A DNA stretch of 55,274 nucleotides, taken from assembly GCA_001768615.1 (NCBI GenBank), contig MELE01000041.1, positions 43,108 to 98,381 of the forward strand. Reading direction: 5' to 3'. The notes beneath the pieces are model-generated. The model was not told where the DNA came from and did not search any database. It saw nothing but the letters and a program-made list of their open reading frames with translations. The position numbers and the translations under genes are program-made. This stretch comes from Acidobacteria bacterium RIFCSPLOWO2_12_FULL_67_14b (GTDB lineage: Bacteria > Acidobacteriota > Vicinamibacteria > Vicinamibacterales > UBA2999). Below are positions 7,693 to 16,637 of the stretch, piece after piece (the stretch's first letter is position 1; every line of letters begins with the position of its first letter).

Positions 7693-10368
7693 TCATCTTC
7701 CACAGCGCAACCACATCTCGTTGACGCGATCGCGGAGGCGCACCGCGGCGTCGGCGTAGCTTTCATCCTCGCCGAACGCCAGCGGCGCGCCGAACGACAC
7801 CTTGATGCGGTGGCCGCTCCACGGCCACAGGACCTTCCAGTTGAACGCGCGGTTGCGCGGCCAGACTTCGTACACGCCCTTGAGCGACACCGGCACGATC
7901 GGCACGCCCATGTGTCGCGCCAGGATCGGCGAGCCCTTCTTGAACTTCTTCACCGTGCCGTCGATCGAACGCTCCCCTTCCGGAAAGAGGATCAGGACCC
8001 GGCCGTGCTTCAACCCGAAACCCCCGGCCTTCATCGCGGGCACCAGGTTCGAGTCGGCATCAACGGGCACGCAGTTGACCGTTCGCGCGACCCACTTCGT
8101 GAACGGCGTCTCGAAGTACTCGACCGCGCCGACGAAGAACATGTTGCGGAACGCGCGGTACGGCAGGACACCGCACACGAAGATCGGATCGAGATAGCTC
8201 TGGTGGTTGGGGCTGATGATGTACGGGCCGTCCCTCGGCAACGATTCGAGTCCGGAGACGTCGACGCGGCCGAGCAGCAGGCGCACCACTCGCGAGGCGA
8301 CAAACAGGATCGGCGCCGCCACGGGCTTGCGTTCGAGCAGACCGCCCAGGATCGGATCGGTGGCCGGCGGCAGGTCCTTCAGGATTGAAGCCCACGACTC
8401 GTCGGTCGTGGAAGCAGGTGGGGACAAACCTTCAGGTTGGTCCGCGCCCGGCCGCACTGCGTCGACGAGGTGGCGGACCGTGAACACCTCCGCCGCAGCG
8501 GCCCTCGACACCTGCACCAGGAAACGCTGCTCGAGCTCGGTGAGCAGCTCCACGCGCTCCATCGAATCGAGTCCGAGGTCGAGCTCGAGGTTGGCCTCCG
8601 GCCGCACGCGCGCGCCGGGGCGCACGCGGCCCTCGATCACCCGGGCCGCCGCCGCGGCATGCGCATCCTCGAGCCACGCCTGATCGGCTTCGGGCATCGG
8701 CGCGGTGGCCTCCTGCGCCGCCGATCGATGCCGCTCGCGAACCAGGCGCTCCACCTCGTGCCGCTTCACCTTCCCCGTGGTCGTTCTCGGCAGCGGATCG
8801 AACCAGATGTCGTAGCTGAGCACGCGCTTGTGCGACGGCAGGCCGACGGCCCGGCCCTCGAGCTCGAACCGCAGGATGTCGCCGGTGTTCACGATCTGTT
8901 TCTCGCGCATGAGATCCATGTTCGGGACCACCACCGCGTGCAGCCGCTCGGTCGTCGGGTGGCCGGGGCTGGCCAGCCCCATCACGCACAGCTCCTTGAC
9001 GAACGCCGACTGGCGGTAGTGCGCTTCGACCTCCTCGGGATAGATGTTCTTGCCCGACGCGAGCACGATCATTTCCTTCTTGCGGCCGGTAATGGTGATC
9101 CGCCCGCCGTCGTCCATCCGCCCGAGGTCTCCGGTGAGGAACCAACCGTCGCTCATCACCGCCGCCGTGGCGTCTGGGCGCTTGTAGTAGCCCGGCGTCA
9201 CGATGGCGCCACGAATCGCGATCTCGCCGTCGACGTCTTCGCTCTCGGCGGCGCGAATCTGGATCTGCACGCCTGGCAACGCCCGCCCCACCGTGTCGAT
9301 GTGCGCCTCGTTTGGCGTGTTCATGGTGGCGGCGCCGCTCGTTTCGGTGAGGCCGTACGCCTGCACGATGGTGAAGCCCAGGGAATACAGGTCGCGGCCG
9401 ATGGCGGGGTCGAACTTCGAGCCGCCCGTCACGAAGAGGCGCATGTGGCGCCCCAGCAGGGTGTGGACCCGGGCAAACGCCAGCCGACCGATGTTGACGC
9501 CGACGCGGCGCAGCCGGAAATTGACGGCCATCAGGACGGCGAACACGAGCCGCGTGACCAGCGCCGACTTGCCGACCTGCTCCATCACACGTTGGTGGAT
9601 CAGGTAGAAGAACTGCGGCACGCAGCAGAAGATCGTGATCCGCCGCTCGCTGAGCGCGCGCATGAGCTCGGTCGAATTCACCGACTCGAGGAAGACGACG
9701 CGGGCGCCGACCGCGAAGGGCAGCAGCAGGTTGGCGAGCTGCGCCAGCGCATGAAACAGCGGCAGCACGCCCAGAATGCCGTCGCGGTCGGTCACATCCA
9801 CCACCGCGAAGGCAGCGTCGCGCTCGGCGAGCAGGTTGGCGTGGGTCAGGACGACGCCCTTGGGATCGGACGTCGTCCCGGACGTGTAGAGGATTACCGC
9901 CACCGAAGCCGGTGCCACAGGTGCGTACGGTGCCTGGGGTGCCAAGGGGGTTGGTGCCAGGGGTGCCGAGTGCAGATCCTGGATCTGAATCGGGAGGTCG
10001 GCCACGGCCTCGCGCGCCACCGCGGCGAGCCGCGCGTTCACGAACAGGATCTTCGCGCCCGAATCACCAACGATCGTCGCCACCTGTCTGGCCGAGTAGT
10101 TGGTGTCGAGCGGCACGGCGACGGCGCCGAGGCTGAGGATGCCGAGGTAGGCCGCGCACCAGTGCGCGTCGTTGTCGGCGAGGATCGCGCAGCGGTCGCC
10201 GACGGCCACGCCCTGGGTCGCGAGCCAGGCCGCCCGCGCCCGCGCCATCGACCGCAGGTCCGCGTAAGTGAAGCGATCGATCGCATCCCGCCTCTGGATC
10301 TCGACGGCGGGGCGATCCGCGAAGCGGGTGGCGGAGGCTTCGAAGACCTCCCAGAAATTGGCAGCCAA
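7693..10368 (-). CDS. Acyl-CoA/ACP synthetase - ACP - acyltransferase fusion
   Basis: This 891-residue protein has three domains. Residues about 1-560 form an AMP-binding ligase (P-loop Y-T-S-G-T-T-x-D-P-K-G at 161-171, A-Y-G-L-T-E-T, T-G-D-L, C-terminal catalytic Lys in T-T-T-G-K). Residues about 570-640 form an acyl carrier domain with the phosphopantetheine Ser in L-G-L-D-S-M near 601. Residues about 690-885 form a PlsC-type acyltransferase (N-H-Q-S-Y-L-D near 722, F-P-E-G-E-R-S near 795). It could activate a free fatty acid, carry it on its own ACP and transfer it to a lysophospholipid, like an expanded Aas. A palindrome adds Q-P-E-G-L-S at about 644, in the ACP-PlsC linker. The only usable start is TTG at 10368, just after an in-frame stop. 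Confidence 0.88.
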   Translation of the reverse strand: MAANFWEVFEASATRFADRPAVEIQRRDAIDRFTYADLRSMARARAAWLATQGVAVGDRCAILADNDAHWCAAYLGILSLGAVAVPLDTNYSARQVATIVGDSGAKILFVNARLAAVAREAVADLPIQIQDLHSAPLAPTPLAPQAPYAPVAPASVAVILYTSGTTSDPKGVVLTHANLLAERDAAFAVVDVTDRDGILGVLPLFHALAQLANLLLPFAVGARVVFLESVNSTELMRALSERRITIFCCVPQFFYLIHQRVMEQVGKSALVTRLVFAVLMAVNFRLRRVGVNIGRLAFARVHTLLGRHMRLFVTGGSKFDPAIGRDLYSLGFTIVQAYGLTETSGAATMNTPNEAHIDTVGRALPGVQIQIRAAESEDVDGEIAIRGAIVTPGYYKRPDATAAVMSDGWFLTGDLGRMDDGGRITITGRKKEMIVLASGKNIYPEEVEAHYRQSAFVKELCVMGLASPGHPTTERLHAVVVPNMDLMREKQIVNTGDILRFELEGRAVGLPSHKRVLSYDIWFDPLPRTTTGKVKRHEVERLVRERHRSAAQEATAPMPEADQAWLEDAHAAAAARVIEGRVRPGARVRPEANLELDLGLDSMERVELLTELEQRFLVQVSRAAAAEVFTVRHLVDAVRPGADQPEGLSPPASTTDESWASILKDLPPATDPILGGLLERKPVAAPILFVASRVVRLLLGRVDVSGLESLPRDGPYIISPNHQSYLDPIFVCGVLPYRAFRNMFFVGAVEYFETPFTKWVARTVNCVPVDADSNLVPAMKAGGFGLKHGRVLILFPEGERSIDGTVKKFKKGSPILARHMGVPIVPVSLKGVYEVWPRNRAFNWKVLWPWSGHRIKVSFGAPLAFGEDESYADAAVRLRDRVNEMWLRCGR
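8422..8443. repeat. Palindrome inside the ligase-acyltransferase gene, GGACAAACCT family
   Basis: GGACAAACCT and AGGTTGGTCC around TC, with one mismatch between arms. On the minus strand it encodes D-Q-P-E-G-L-S in the linker before the acyltransferase domain, in the same frame as the other copies. Confidence 0.85.
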
Positions 10369-10612
10369 CGACTAGACGATACCGTATTCCTTTGCATCGA
10401 CGATTGCCGATCGACCGATTGACGATTGTTTGGTGATTGGGAAATCGACGATTGATGGATTCGATCCTTCAATGTCGATTGTGTAAATGGTCGGCGAATC
10501 GCCGGCCAATCGCCCGATTCGGCAATCGTGATAATCGAATCAGTCAATCGCCCGATTCGACGATCACGAAACAGTCGCCCAATCAGTCGATCGCCAAATC
10601 GACAATGTGTCT
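10369..10612. repeat. Spacer of inverted GATTG/CAATC words, lower GC
   Basis: The left part holds GACGATTG and GATTGATGG words, the right part the complement (CCAATCGCC, CAATCAGTCG), again giving a degenerate long inverted repeat. Its GC is clearly below that of the neighbouring genes. No coding sequence or RNA gene is recognised in it. Confidence 0.65.
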
Positions 10613-10632
10613 GTAGGCCCCACTGCGGCGGG

Positions 10633-11385
10633 TTACTCCCTGGCTGATCGAATGCTGAACGACACGGCGCCGCCGCCCGGCAGGATCACCGGCGACGCCG
10701 AGACGCGCGCGCCGGCGATCTTCACCGTGGCGGCGCGGCCGGCGAGGATGCCAACCGCCGCCCCGGCGATGACGTCGGTTGAAAAGTGCGAGTTGGCCTG
10801 AAGGCGCGCGCCGGAGATCAGCACCGCCGCGGCGTAGGCGGGCACGGCGCCCTTCCAGCCGAAGTGGCGTTGCATCACCGTGGCCGCCGCGAATGTGCCG
10901 GCGGTGTGACCGGACGGGAACGATCGGGCCTCGCCGTCCGGGCGTTGCCGGTTCACCGCGTACTTCACCGCCACCGTGGTTATGCCCGCCACGAGTTCGG
11001 CCTCGAGCAGGTCGCCGCCGAGCGCCGCCATCCGTGTGTTCCCGGCGGCACGCCCGGCGACGTAGGTCGCCAGCGCGCCGCCGCCCAGCAGCCATTCCTG
11101 CCCCATCGTCCTCGCCCACCCGTCGAGGGTGGTCTTCAGAAACGTCGAACAGCTCGCGGAGTAGGTCAGCGTTTCATCGAAGGGCGCCACGAAGAGGGCG
11201 ACGGCCGCGGCGGCGGTCAGCAGCGGCAGGCTTTCGCTCGACGCCATCGACTTGAAGTCGCTGCCGACGGTCTCGAGGAACTTCCGGACCGGCCCCGGCT
11301 GCGGGGCCGCATCCTGCGCCGCCGACGGCCGCGGCAGCGCCAGCATGACCATGACCAGCCAGAACGCCAGGGGGAGACGTCTCAT
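10633..11385 (-). CDS. PAP2-family phosphatase, exported
   Basis: This 250-residue protein begins with a signal peptide (1-23) and contains the three PAP2 motifs: K-Y-A-V-N-R-Q-R-P (K-x6-R-P), P-S-G-H, and A-R-L-Q-A-N-S-H-F-S-T-D (a variant of S-R-x5-H-x3-D). It should hydrolyse a membrane lipid phosphate or diphosphate, such as phosphatidate or undecaprenyl diphosphate, at the periplasmic face. It is divergent from the following gene with a 57-base spacer. Specific substrate is not readable. Confidence 0.88.
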   Translation of the reverse strand: MRRLPLAFWLVMVMLALPRPSAAQDAAPQPGPVRKFLETVGSDFKSMASSESLPLLTAAAAVALFVAPFDETLTYSASCSTFLKTTLDGWARTMGQEWLLGGGALATYVAGRAAGNTRMAALGGDLLEAELVAGITTVAVKYAVNRQRPDGEARSFPSGHTAGTFAAATVMQRHFGWKGAVPAYAAAVLISGARLQANSHFSTDVIAGAAVGILAGRAATVKIAGARVSASPVILPGGGAVSFSIRSARE

Positions 11386-11442
11386 AGGGTGTCCGCCGGC
11401 CGGACGGCCGAGTTATATCATTGACCCCGACTCGCTGACGCG

Positions 11443-12708
11443 ATGCGTCCCAAACCTTCCGCTCTCATCGTCTCGCTGATCGTGGTGGTTGCCGCCGAGG
11501 GCGTGAGCGCGCAGTCCCGCCGGCAGGAACCTGTCCCGGCGGGTTCTGCCACCATCGCCGGAGTCGTGCTGGACGCGCAGACCGGCGAGCCCCTCGCCGA
11601 TGTCACTGTCGTTCTAGGCGAACCTCGGTCGATGAGGGCACGCGAGGTCAAGACCAACAGTAACGGCGCGTACGAGTTCGTGAAGATCGCCGGCGGTGAA
11701 TACAGCGTCATGGCGTGGAGCCCGTCACATGTCCGCCAGTGTCACGGCGCGACGGATCTGTTCCGCCTGCGATGTGTGTACGTGTCCGTGGTGCCCGACC
11801 AGGAACGGTCGGGAATCGACTTCCGGCTGGTGCGCGGCGCCACCATCCGCGGCCGGGTCGTCGATCCCGACGGCCGGCCTGTCGCCCGCGCGTACGTGTG
11901 GCTGGCCGGACAGGTCATCTCGGGCAGGCCGGACGTGACGCGATCGGACGGTAGCTTCGAACTCACCAACATTCTCGGCGAGGACGTGAAGGTGGCGGTC
12001 GACGCGGCCTCCTCACCCGACATGCCGCGAGCCCCCGCCATCTACTATCCGGGCGTGCTGGATCCGCAGGAGGCCGAGACGGTCGACGCTCGTCCTGGCG
12101 CGATGACCACGGGCCTCTCGATCGTGCTGCCGCGCATCGCCTCGAACGCGATCACGGTGCGCGTGTCCGGGGGCGTCAAAGCTGACGACCTGGTCGCACG
12201 GCTGATCTCGATTCAGCCTCGCATGACCAGGCGCATCGACCTTTCGGGCGACAGCACCGGCACCGTGCGGGGCCTCCAGCAGGGGCGCTATTTTCTTTCG
12301 GCGCAGGCCGGATCGCCCGACGGCCGGCTCGCCGGCTTCGAAGTGGTCGACCTCGTCAACGACACGCACGACGTCGCCATGGCGTTGCAGCCTGCAGGGC
12401 GCATCACCGGGAGGATCGTCGCCCGGAGCGGCGGCCTGCCGCCGGTCGACGGCGTGCGCGTCGCCGCGGCCTGGGTCGACGACGGGATCGAGGTCGATCC
12501 GCTGGTTCCCGATCACGCAGCGGTCGCGGCCGACGGCCACTTCAGCATCGACGGCCTCTTCGGCACGCGTGCGCTGCAGCTGATGGGTCTGTCTCCCGAG
12601 TGGCAGGTGCACGCCGTCATGCGGAGCCGCAGCGATATCACCACGACCGGCGTCGACGTCCGCCCGGACACGACGGTGGAGGTGACGATCGTCCTCTCCC
12701 GCCGGTAG
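11443..12708 (+). CDS. Secreted protein with carboxypeptidase regulatory-like domains
   Basis: This 421-residue protein has a signal peptide (1-23, V-S-A-Q) followed by beta-sandwich repeats of the CarboxypepD_reg type: the first opens with A-T-I-A-G-V-V-L-D-A-Q-T-G-E-P-L-A-D-V (about 36-54), a second with A-T-I-R-G-R-V-V-D-P-D-G-R-P-V-A (about 133), and a third near 320-340 (G-R-I-T-G-R-I-V). No enzymatic motif is seen. Proteins of this build are common in Acidobacteriota envelopes and are thought to be adhesion or scaffold modules. Function unknown. Confidence 0.75.
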   Translation: MRPKPSALIVSLIVVVAAEGVSAQSRRQEPVPAGSATIAGVVLDAQTGEPLADVTVVLGEPRSMRAREVKTNSNGAYEFVKIAGGEYSVMAWSPSHVRQCHGATDLFRLRCVYVSVVPDQERSGIDFRLVRGATIRGRVVDPDGRPVARAYVWLAGQVISGRPDVTRSDGSFELTNILGEDVKVAVDAASSPDMPRAPAIYYPGVLDPQEAETVDARPGAMTTGLSIVLPRIASNAITVRVSGGVKADDLVARLISIQPRMTRRIDLSGDSTGTVRGLQQGRYFLSAQAGSPDGRLAGFEVVDLVNDTHDVAMALQPAGRITGRIVARSGGLPPVDGVRVAAAWVDDGIEVDPLVPDHAAVAADGHFSIDGLFGTRALQLMGLSPEWQVHAVMRSRSDITTTGVDVRPDTTVEVTIVLSRR

Positions 12709-12732
12709 ACAACGATATGATGGAATCCCTCG

Positions 12733-13737
12733 ATGCCAGCACCCCTCCGCATCGCGTTCCTGGGCTGTGGCTTCATTACGCGAGTCCATAGCCGCAACCT
12801 GAGGCGATTCCGATCCGAGATCGTCTGCGGCTACGCCAGCCGCGACAGGGCCAAGGCCGCCGAGTTCTGCGGCAGGTACCGGGGCACGGGCACGTACGAC
12901 GACTACGCGGCGGCGATCGGCGATCCGAAAGTGGATGCGGTGGTGATCGCGGTGCCGCCGACATTCCATTTGAACCTGACGCTCCAGGCGCTGGCGGCCG
13001 GCAAACACGTGCTCGTCGAAAAGCCGGCGTATCCCTCGATCGGCGATTACGAGGCTGTGCGCGAGGCCCGCGACCGCGCCGGGCGCGTGGTGCTCGTCGG
13101 CGAGAACGATCACTACAAGCCGCTGGCCGTGGCGCTGCGAAAACTGCTGGCCGACGGCGTGATCGGCGAGATGGTGTTCGGCCATTTCAGCAGCATCGTC
13201 AAGCGCCTGAAGGCCGCGGACGACTGGCGCAACGACGAGACCATGGCCGGCGGCGATGCGTTCTTCGAAGAAGGGATCCACTGGCTGCACCTCGCCGCCA
13301 GCCTCGGCCCGACGATCACGCGCATCGAGGGCTTTCGGCCCGCCGCCTCTCGCGAGGGCCCGGATCGGCGCGTCAAAAGCATGATGGTGGCGTTCGAGTA
13401 CGACAACGGCGCCGTCGGCTCGCTCTATTACTCCCGTGAGATTCCGTCGCTGCTGAAGGGCCTGCGGCTGTCGAAGTTGTACGGGCGGCACGGCATCATC
13501 ACGTTCGAGTCGAACGGCATCGTGCTGCTCGTCCGCGGACGGGGCTTTCCCCGCGTGATCTTCCCGGGCTTCCGCGACATCCGCGGCTACCAGGCGATGT
13601 ATCGCGACTTCCGCCGGTCGATCGTCGACGGCACGGCGCCGCAGATGAGCCTGGAACGGGCCATGGAAGATCAGCGGCTGATGGATCAGATCTATGGCGG
13701 AGCCCGGAGCCCGAAGCCCGGAGCCCGGCGACAATGA
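12733..13737 (+). CDS. Gfo/Idh/MocA-family oxidoreductase
   Basis: This 334-residue NAD(P)-dependent dehydrogenase has the Rossmann motif G-C-G-F-I-T near residue 11, the family motif E-K-P (about 97-99) in L-V-E-K-P-A-Y-P, and a C-terminal beta-sheet domain with the E-E-G-I-H-W-L segment where the catalytic His sits (about 178-184). It probably oxidises or reduces a sugar or cyclitol. It has no signal peptide. The next gene, a GMC oxidoreductase, begins one base after its stop, so the two are likely one transcript. Its C-terminus is made of GGAGCCCGGA words (peptide G-A-R-S-P-K-P-G-A-R). Confidence 0.85.
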   Translation: MPAPLRIAFLGCGFITRVHSRNLRRFRSEIVCGYASRDRAKAAEFCGRYRGTGTYDDYAAAIGDPKVDAVVIAVPPTFHLNLTLQALAAGKHVLVEKPAYPSIGDYEAVREARDRAGRVVLVGENDHYKPLAVALRKLLADGVIGEMVFGHFSSIVKRLKAADDWRNDETMAGGDAFFEEGIHWLHLAASLGPTITRIEGFRPAASREGPDRRVKSMMVAFEYDNGAVGSLYYSREIPSLLKGLRLSKLYGRHGIITFESNGIVLLVRGRGFPRVIFPGFRDIRGYQAMYRDFRRSIVDGTAPQMSLERAMEDQRLMDQIYGGARSPKPGARRQ

Positions 13738-13738
13738 C

Positions 13739-15235
13739 GTGAACACGGCGTTCGACATCATCATCGTCGGGACCGGCGCCGGCGGTGGCACCATGGCGCG
13801 TGCGCTCGCCGGGTCGGGCGCGCGCATCCTCGTGCTCGAGCGCGGTGACTTCGTCGCCCGCGAAGACCAGAACTGGAACCCCGAGGCCGTGTGGAAACAG
13901 CTGCGCTACCGCACGACCGAAACATGGCTCGACGAAACCGGCAAGGCGTTCCGCCCGTACACGCACTACTGTGTCGGCGGCAACACCAAGTTCTGGGGCA
14001 CGGTGCTCTACCGTCTGCGGCGCGAAGACTTCCAGGCCGTCGAGCACATCGACGGCATCTCACCGGCGTGGCCGATCGACTACAACACGCTGGCGCCGTA
14101 CTACGATCGCGCGGAACAGATGTACAGCGTTCACGGCCAGGCGGGGATCGACCCGACCGAACCGCCGCGCGGTCCCTTTCCCCATCCGCCCGTTCCCCAC
14201 TCGCCCGTCATCCAGGACCTCGTCGATCGGCTCCGGCAGCAGGGCCTCCATCCGTCGCCGCTGCCGCTCGGGCTGCTCGACGGCTGCATCCTCTGCAACA
14301 CCTGCAACTCCTTCCCGTGCAAGATCCACGCGAAGAGCGACGCCGAGGTCTGCGGCATTCGTCAGGCCACCGCGCACGCGACCGTCGAGCTGTGGACCAA
14401 CGCCAGGGCACGCCGGCTGATCACGGACGCGAGCGGCCGGCGGATCGAGTCGGTGGAAGTGGAACGGCCCGGGGAGACGTTCCGCGTGTCGGCGCCGCTC
14501 GTGATCGTGTCGTGCGGCGCCGTGAACTCCGCGGCGCTGCTGCTGCGGTCGGCCACCGACAAGCATCCGGCCGGCCTCGCCAATTCCTCGGGCCTCGTCG
14601 GCCGGCGCTACATGGCGCACCTGGCGACGATGATGCAGGGGTTCCATCCGTTCCGGCGGAACGACACGGTGTTCCAGAAGACGGTGGCCATCAACGATTT
14701 CTATCTCAAGGGCCCGAACACCAAGTACCCGCTCGGGCAGATCCAGTCGCAGGGGCGCACGCACGGCGTGATGGCGCAAACCGTCGTGCCATCGGTGCCG
14801 GTGTGGGCCTACGACGCGTGGGTGGCCCGCGGCGTCGACTGGCTGGCGATGTCGGAAGACCTGCCGCAGCCCGACAACCGCGTCACCGTCGATGCGAACG
14901 GAAAGATCCGATTGACCTACCGCGCCAACAACCTTACCGCCCACATGCAGCTGGTGAGCGAGACGAAGAAGATCCTGCGCCAGCTGGGCTTCTGGGTGGT
15001 GATGACGCACTCGCACAAGGCGAAGAACACGACGCACCAATGCGGGACCCTCGTGTTTGGCGCCGACGCGCGCGAATCCGTGCTCGACCCGTACTGCCGC
15101 GCCCACGACGTCGAGAACCTCTTCGTCGTCGACGCGTCGTTTTTCCCGTCATCGGCCGCCGTCAATCCCGGCCTGACCATTGCCGCGCAGGCGCTCCGGG
15201 TGGCCGACCACATTCTGGGGTCGGAATCGGCGTAA
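13739..15235 (+). CDS. GMC-family FAD oxidoreductase
   Basis: This 498-residue flavoenzyme has the N-terminal FAD motif V-G-T-G-A-G-G-G-T near residues 9-17, the second FAD segment G-G-N-T-K-F-W-G, a Cys-rich stretch C-I-L-C-N-T-C-N-S-F-P-C (about 183-194) and the GMC C-terminus V-N-P-G-L-T-I-A-A-Q-A. The GTG at 13739 fits the fold start. Such enzymes oxidise a sugar or alcohol and pass electrons to a cytochrome or quinone; the Cys cluster recalls gluconate/fructose dehydrogenase large subunits. Coupling to a Gfo/Idh/MocA protein suggests a sugar-oxidation step (for example a 3-keto-sugar), which is an inference. Confidence 0.82.
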   Translation: MNTAFDIIIVGTGAGGGTMARALAGSGARILVLERGDFVAREDQNWNPEAVWKQLRYRTTETWLDETGKAFRPYTHYCVGGNTKFWGTVLYRLRREDFQAVEHIDGISPAWPIDYNTLAPYYDRAEQMYSVHGQAGIDPTEPPRGPFPHPPVPHSPVIQDLVDRLRQQGLHPSPLPLGLLDGCILCNTCNSFPCKIHAKSDAEVCGIRQATAHATVELWTNARARRLITDASGRRIESVEVERPGETFRVSAPLVIVSCGAVNSAALLLRSATDKHPAGLANSSGLVGRRYMAHLATMMQGFHPFRRNDTVFQKTVAINDFYLKGPNTKYPLGQIQSQGRTHGVMAQTVVPSVPVWAYDAWVARGVDWLAMSEDLPQPDNRVTVDANGKIRLTYRANNLTAHMQLVSETKKILRQLGFWVVMTHSHKAKNTTHQCGTLVFGADARESVLDPYCRAHDVENLFVVDASFFPSSAAVNPGLTIAAQALRVADHILGSESA

Positions 15236-15284
15236 TCCCGGCACGCCGGGTGTAGGATCGGGCTCCACCAACGGAGGAGCAGTC

Positions 15285-16637
15285 ATGACCGTGTCTCCAT
15301 GGACCGCGGCCGCTCTGGCGGCGGCGCTCGTCTCGACGCTGGCGGCGGCGCCGGCCGCGCAAACCGGACCGACGATCAAGTTCACCGAGACGAAGCTGGC
15401 CAACGGCCTGCGGGTGATCCTCTCGGAGGATCACACCGCGCCGGTGTACTCGATCGTCGTGCACTACAACGTCGGCTCCCGCGACGAACGCCAGGGCCGT
15501 ACCGGGTTCGCCCACCTGTTCGAGCACATGATGTTCAAGGGCTCCGAGAATGTCGGGCCCGGCGAGCACTTCATGCTCATCTTCAACACCGGCGGCAACA
15601 TGAACGGCACCACCAACAAGGACCGGACGCTCTACTTCGAGACGCTGCCGTCCAATCAGCTGGACCTCGGCATCTTCCTCGAAGCCGATCGCATGCGGTC
15701 GCTCGCCATCACGAAGGAGAATCTCGACAACCAGCGCAACGCCGTGCAGGAAGAGCGCCGCCAGGGGCTCGACAACCAGCCGTACGGCCGCACCGACGAG
15801 GTGATCGACGAGCTGGCGTACGACAACCCGGCCTACGAGCACTCGGTGATCGGCTCGATGGCCGACCTCAACGCGGCGTCGGTGGAAGATGTGGCCGCGT
15901 TCTTCAAGACCTATTACGCCCCCAACAACGCCGTGCTTGCCATCGTCGGCGACATCGATCCGAAGGTGACGCTCGAGAAAGTCCGGAAGGCCTTCGAGCC
16001 CATTCCCGCGCAGCCGGCGCCGCCGAAGGTGGACATGACCGAGCCGAAGCAGACGGCCGAACGCCGCCTGTCGCTCGACGATCCGCTGGCGCGGCTGGCG
16101 CGCGTCGACATCGCCTTCAAGGTGCCGCCGCGCACGTCCGAGGATGATGACGCGGTGCGGGTGCTGGGCACGATCCTGTCGAACGGCCGCAGCTCGCGGT
16201 TCTTTCAGAAGGTGGTCCGCGAGCAGCAGCTGGCGGCCAACGTCACGGCGGGCCGCGATAGCGCCGTGGGACCGGGCCTGTTCTTCGTCACCGCCACCGT
16301 GGCGCCCGGCAAGACCGCGGCGGCCGTCGAGGCCGCCGTGCTGGCGGAGATCGAACGGGTCAAGGCCGGGCCGATCGAGGATTGGGAGATCGAGAAGGCG
16401 CGCAACAACTCGAAGCGGACCGTCGTCGGCGGGCTCACCAGCTCCCTCAATCGCGGCACCCAGCTGGCGGAGTTTGCCTCGATCTTCAACGACACCGCGC
16501 GGATCAACCAGCGCATCGACCGCATCGCCCGCGTGACCGCCGCCGACGTGCAGCGCGTGGCCGCGGCGTACTTCACCGCCGAAAATCGCACGGTCGTCAT
16601 CACGCAGCCAAAGCCGGCGACGAAGGGAGGCCAGTAA
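15285..16637 (+). CDS. M16 zinc metallopeptidase, catalytic subunit
   Basis: This 450-residue insulinase-family peptidase carries a signal peptide (1-25) and the inverted zinc motif H-L-F-E-H (about 80-84) with the distal Glu in the N-A-V-Q-E-E-R region. The ATG at 15285 follows an A-C-G-G-A-G-G-A Shine-Dalgarno with good spacing. The stop overlaps the start of the next gene (TAATG), which encodes a partner lacking the zinc motif. The pair resembles heterodimeric processing peptidases, exported to the periplasm. Confidence 0.9.
   Translation: MTVSPWTAAALAAALVSTLAAAPAAQTGPTIKFTETKLANGLRVILSEDHTAPVYSIVVHYNVGSRDERQGRTGFAHLFEHMMFKGSENVGPGEHFMLIFNTGGNMNGTTNKDRTLYFETLPSNQLDLGIFLEADRMRSLAITKENLDNQRNAVQEERRQGLDNQPYGRTDEVIDELAYDNPAYEHSVIGSMADLNAASVEDVAAFFKTYYAPNNAVLAIVGDIDPKVTLEKVRKAFEPIPAQPAPPKVDMTEPKQTAERRLSLDDPLARLARVDIAFKVPPRTSEDDDAVRVLGTILSNGRSSRFFQKVVREQQLAANVTAGRDSAVGPGLFFVTATVAPGKTAAAVEAAVLAEIERVKAGPIEDWEIEKARNNSKRTVVGGLTSSLNRGTQLAEFASIFNDTARINQRIDRIARVTAADVQRVAAAYFTAENRTVVITQPKPATKGGQ

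Noticed and set aside
8437..10422. A 661-codon plus-strand open frame
   Set aside because: It is antisense to the ligase-ACP-acyltransferase gene, is rich in Arg/His/Asp and shows no motif, as expected for the shadow of a high-GC gene.
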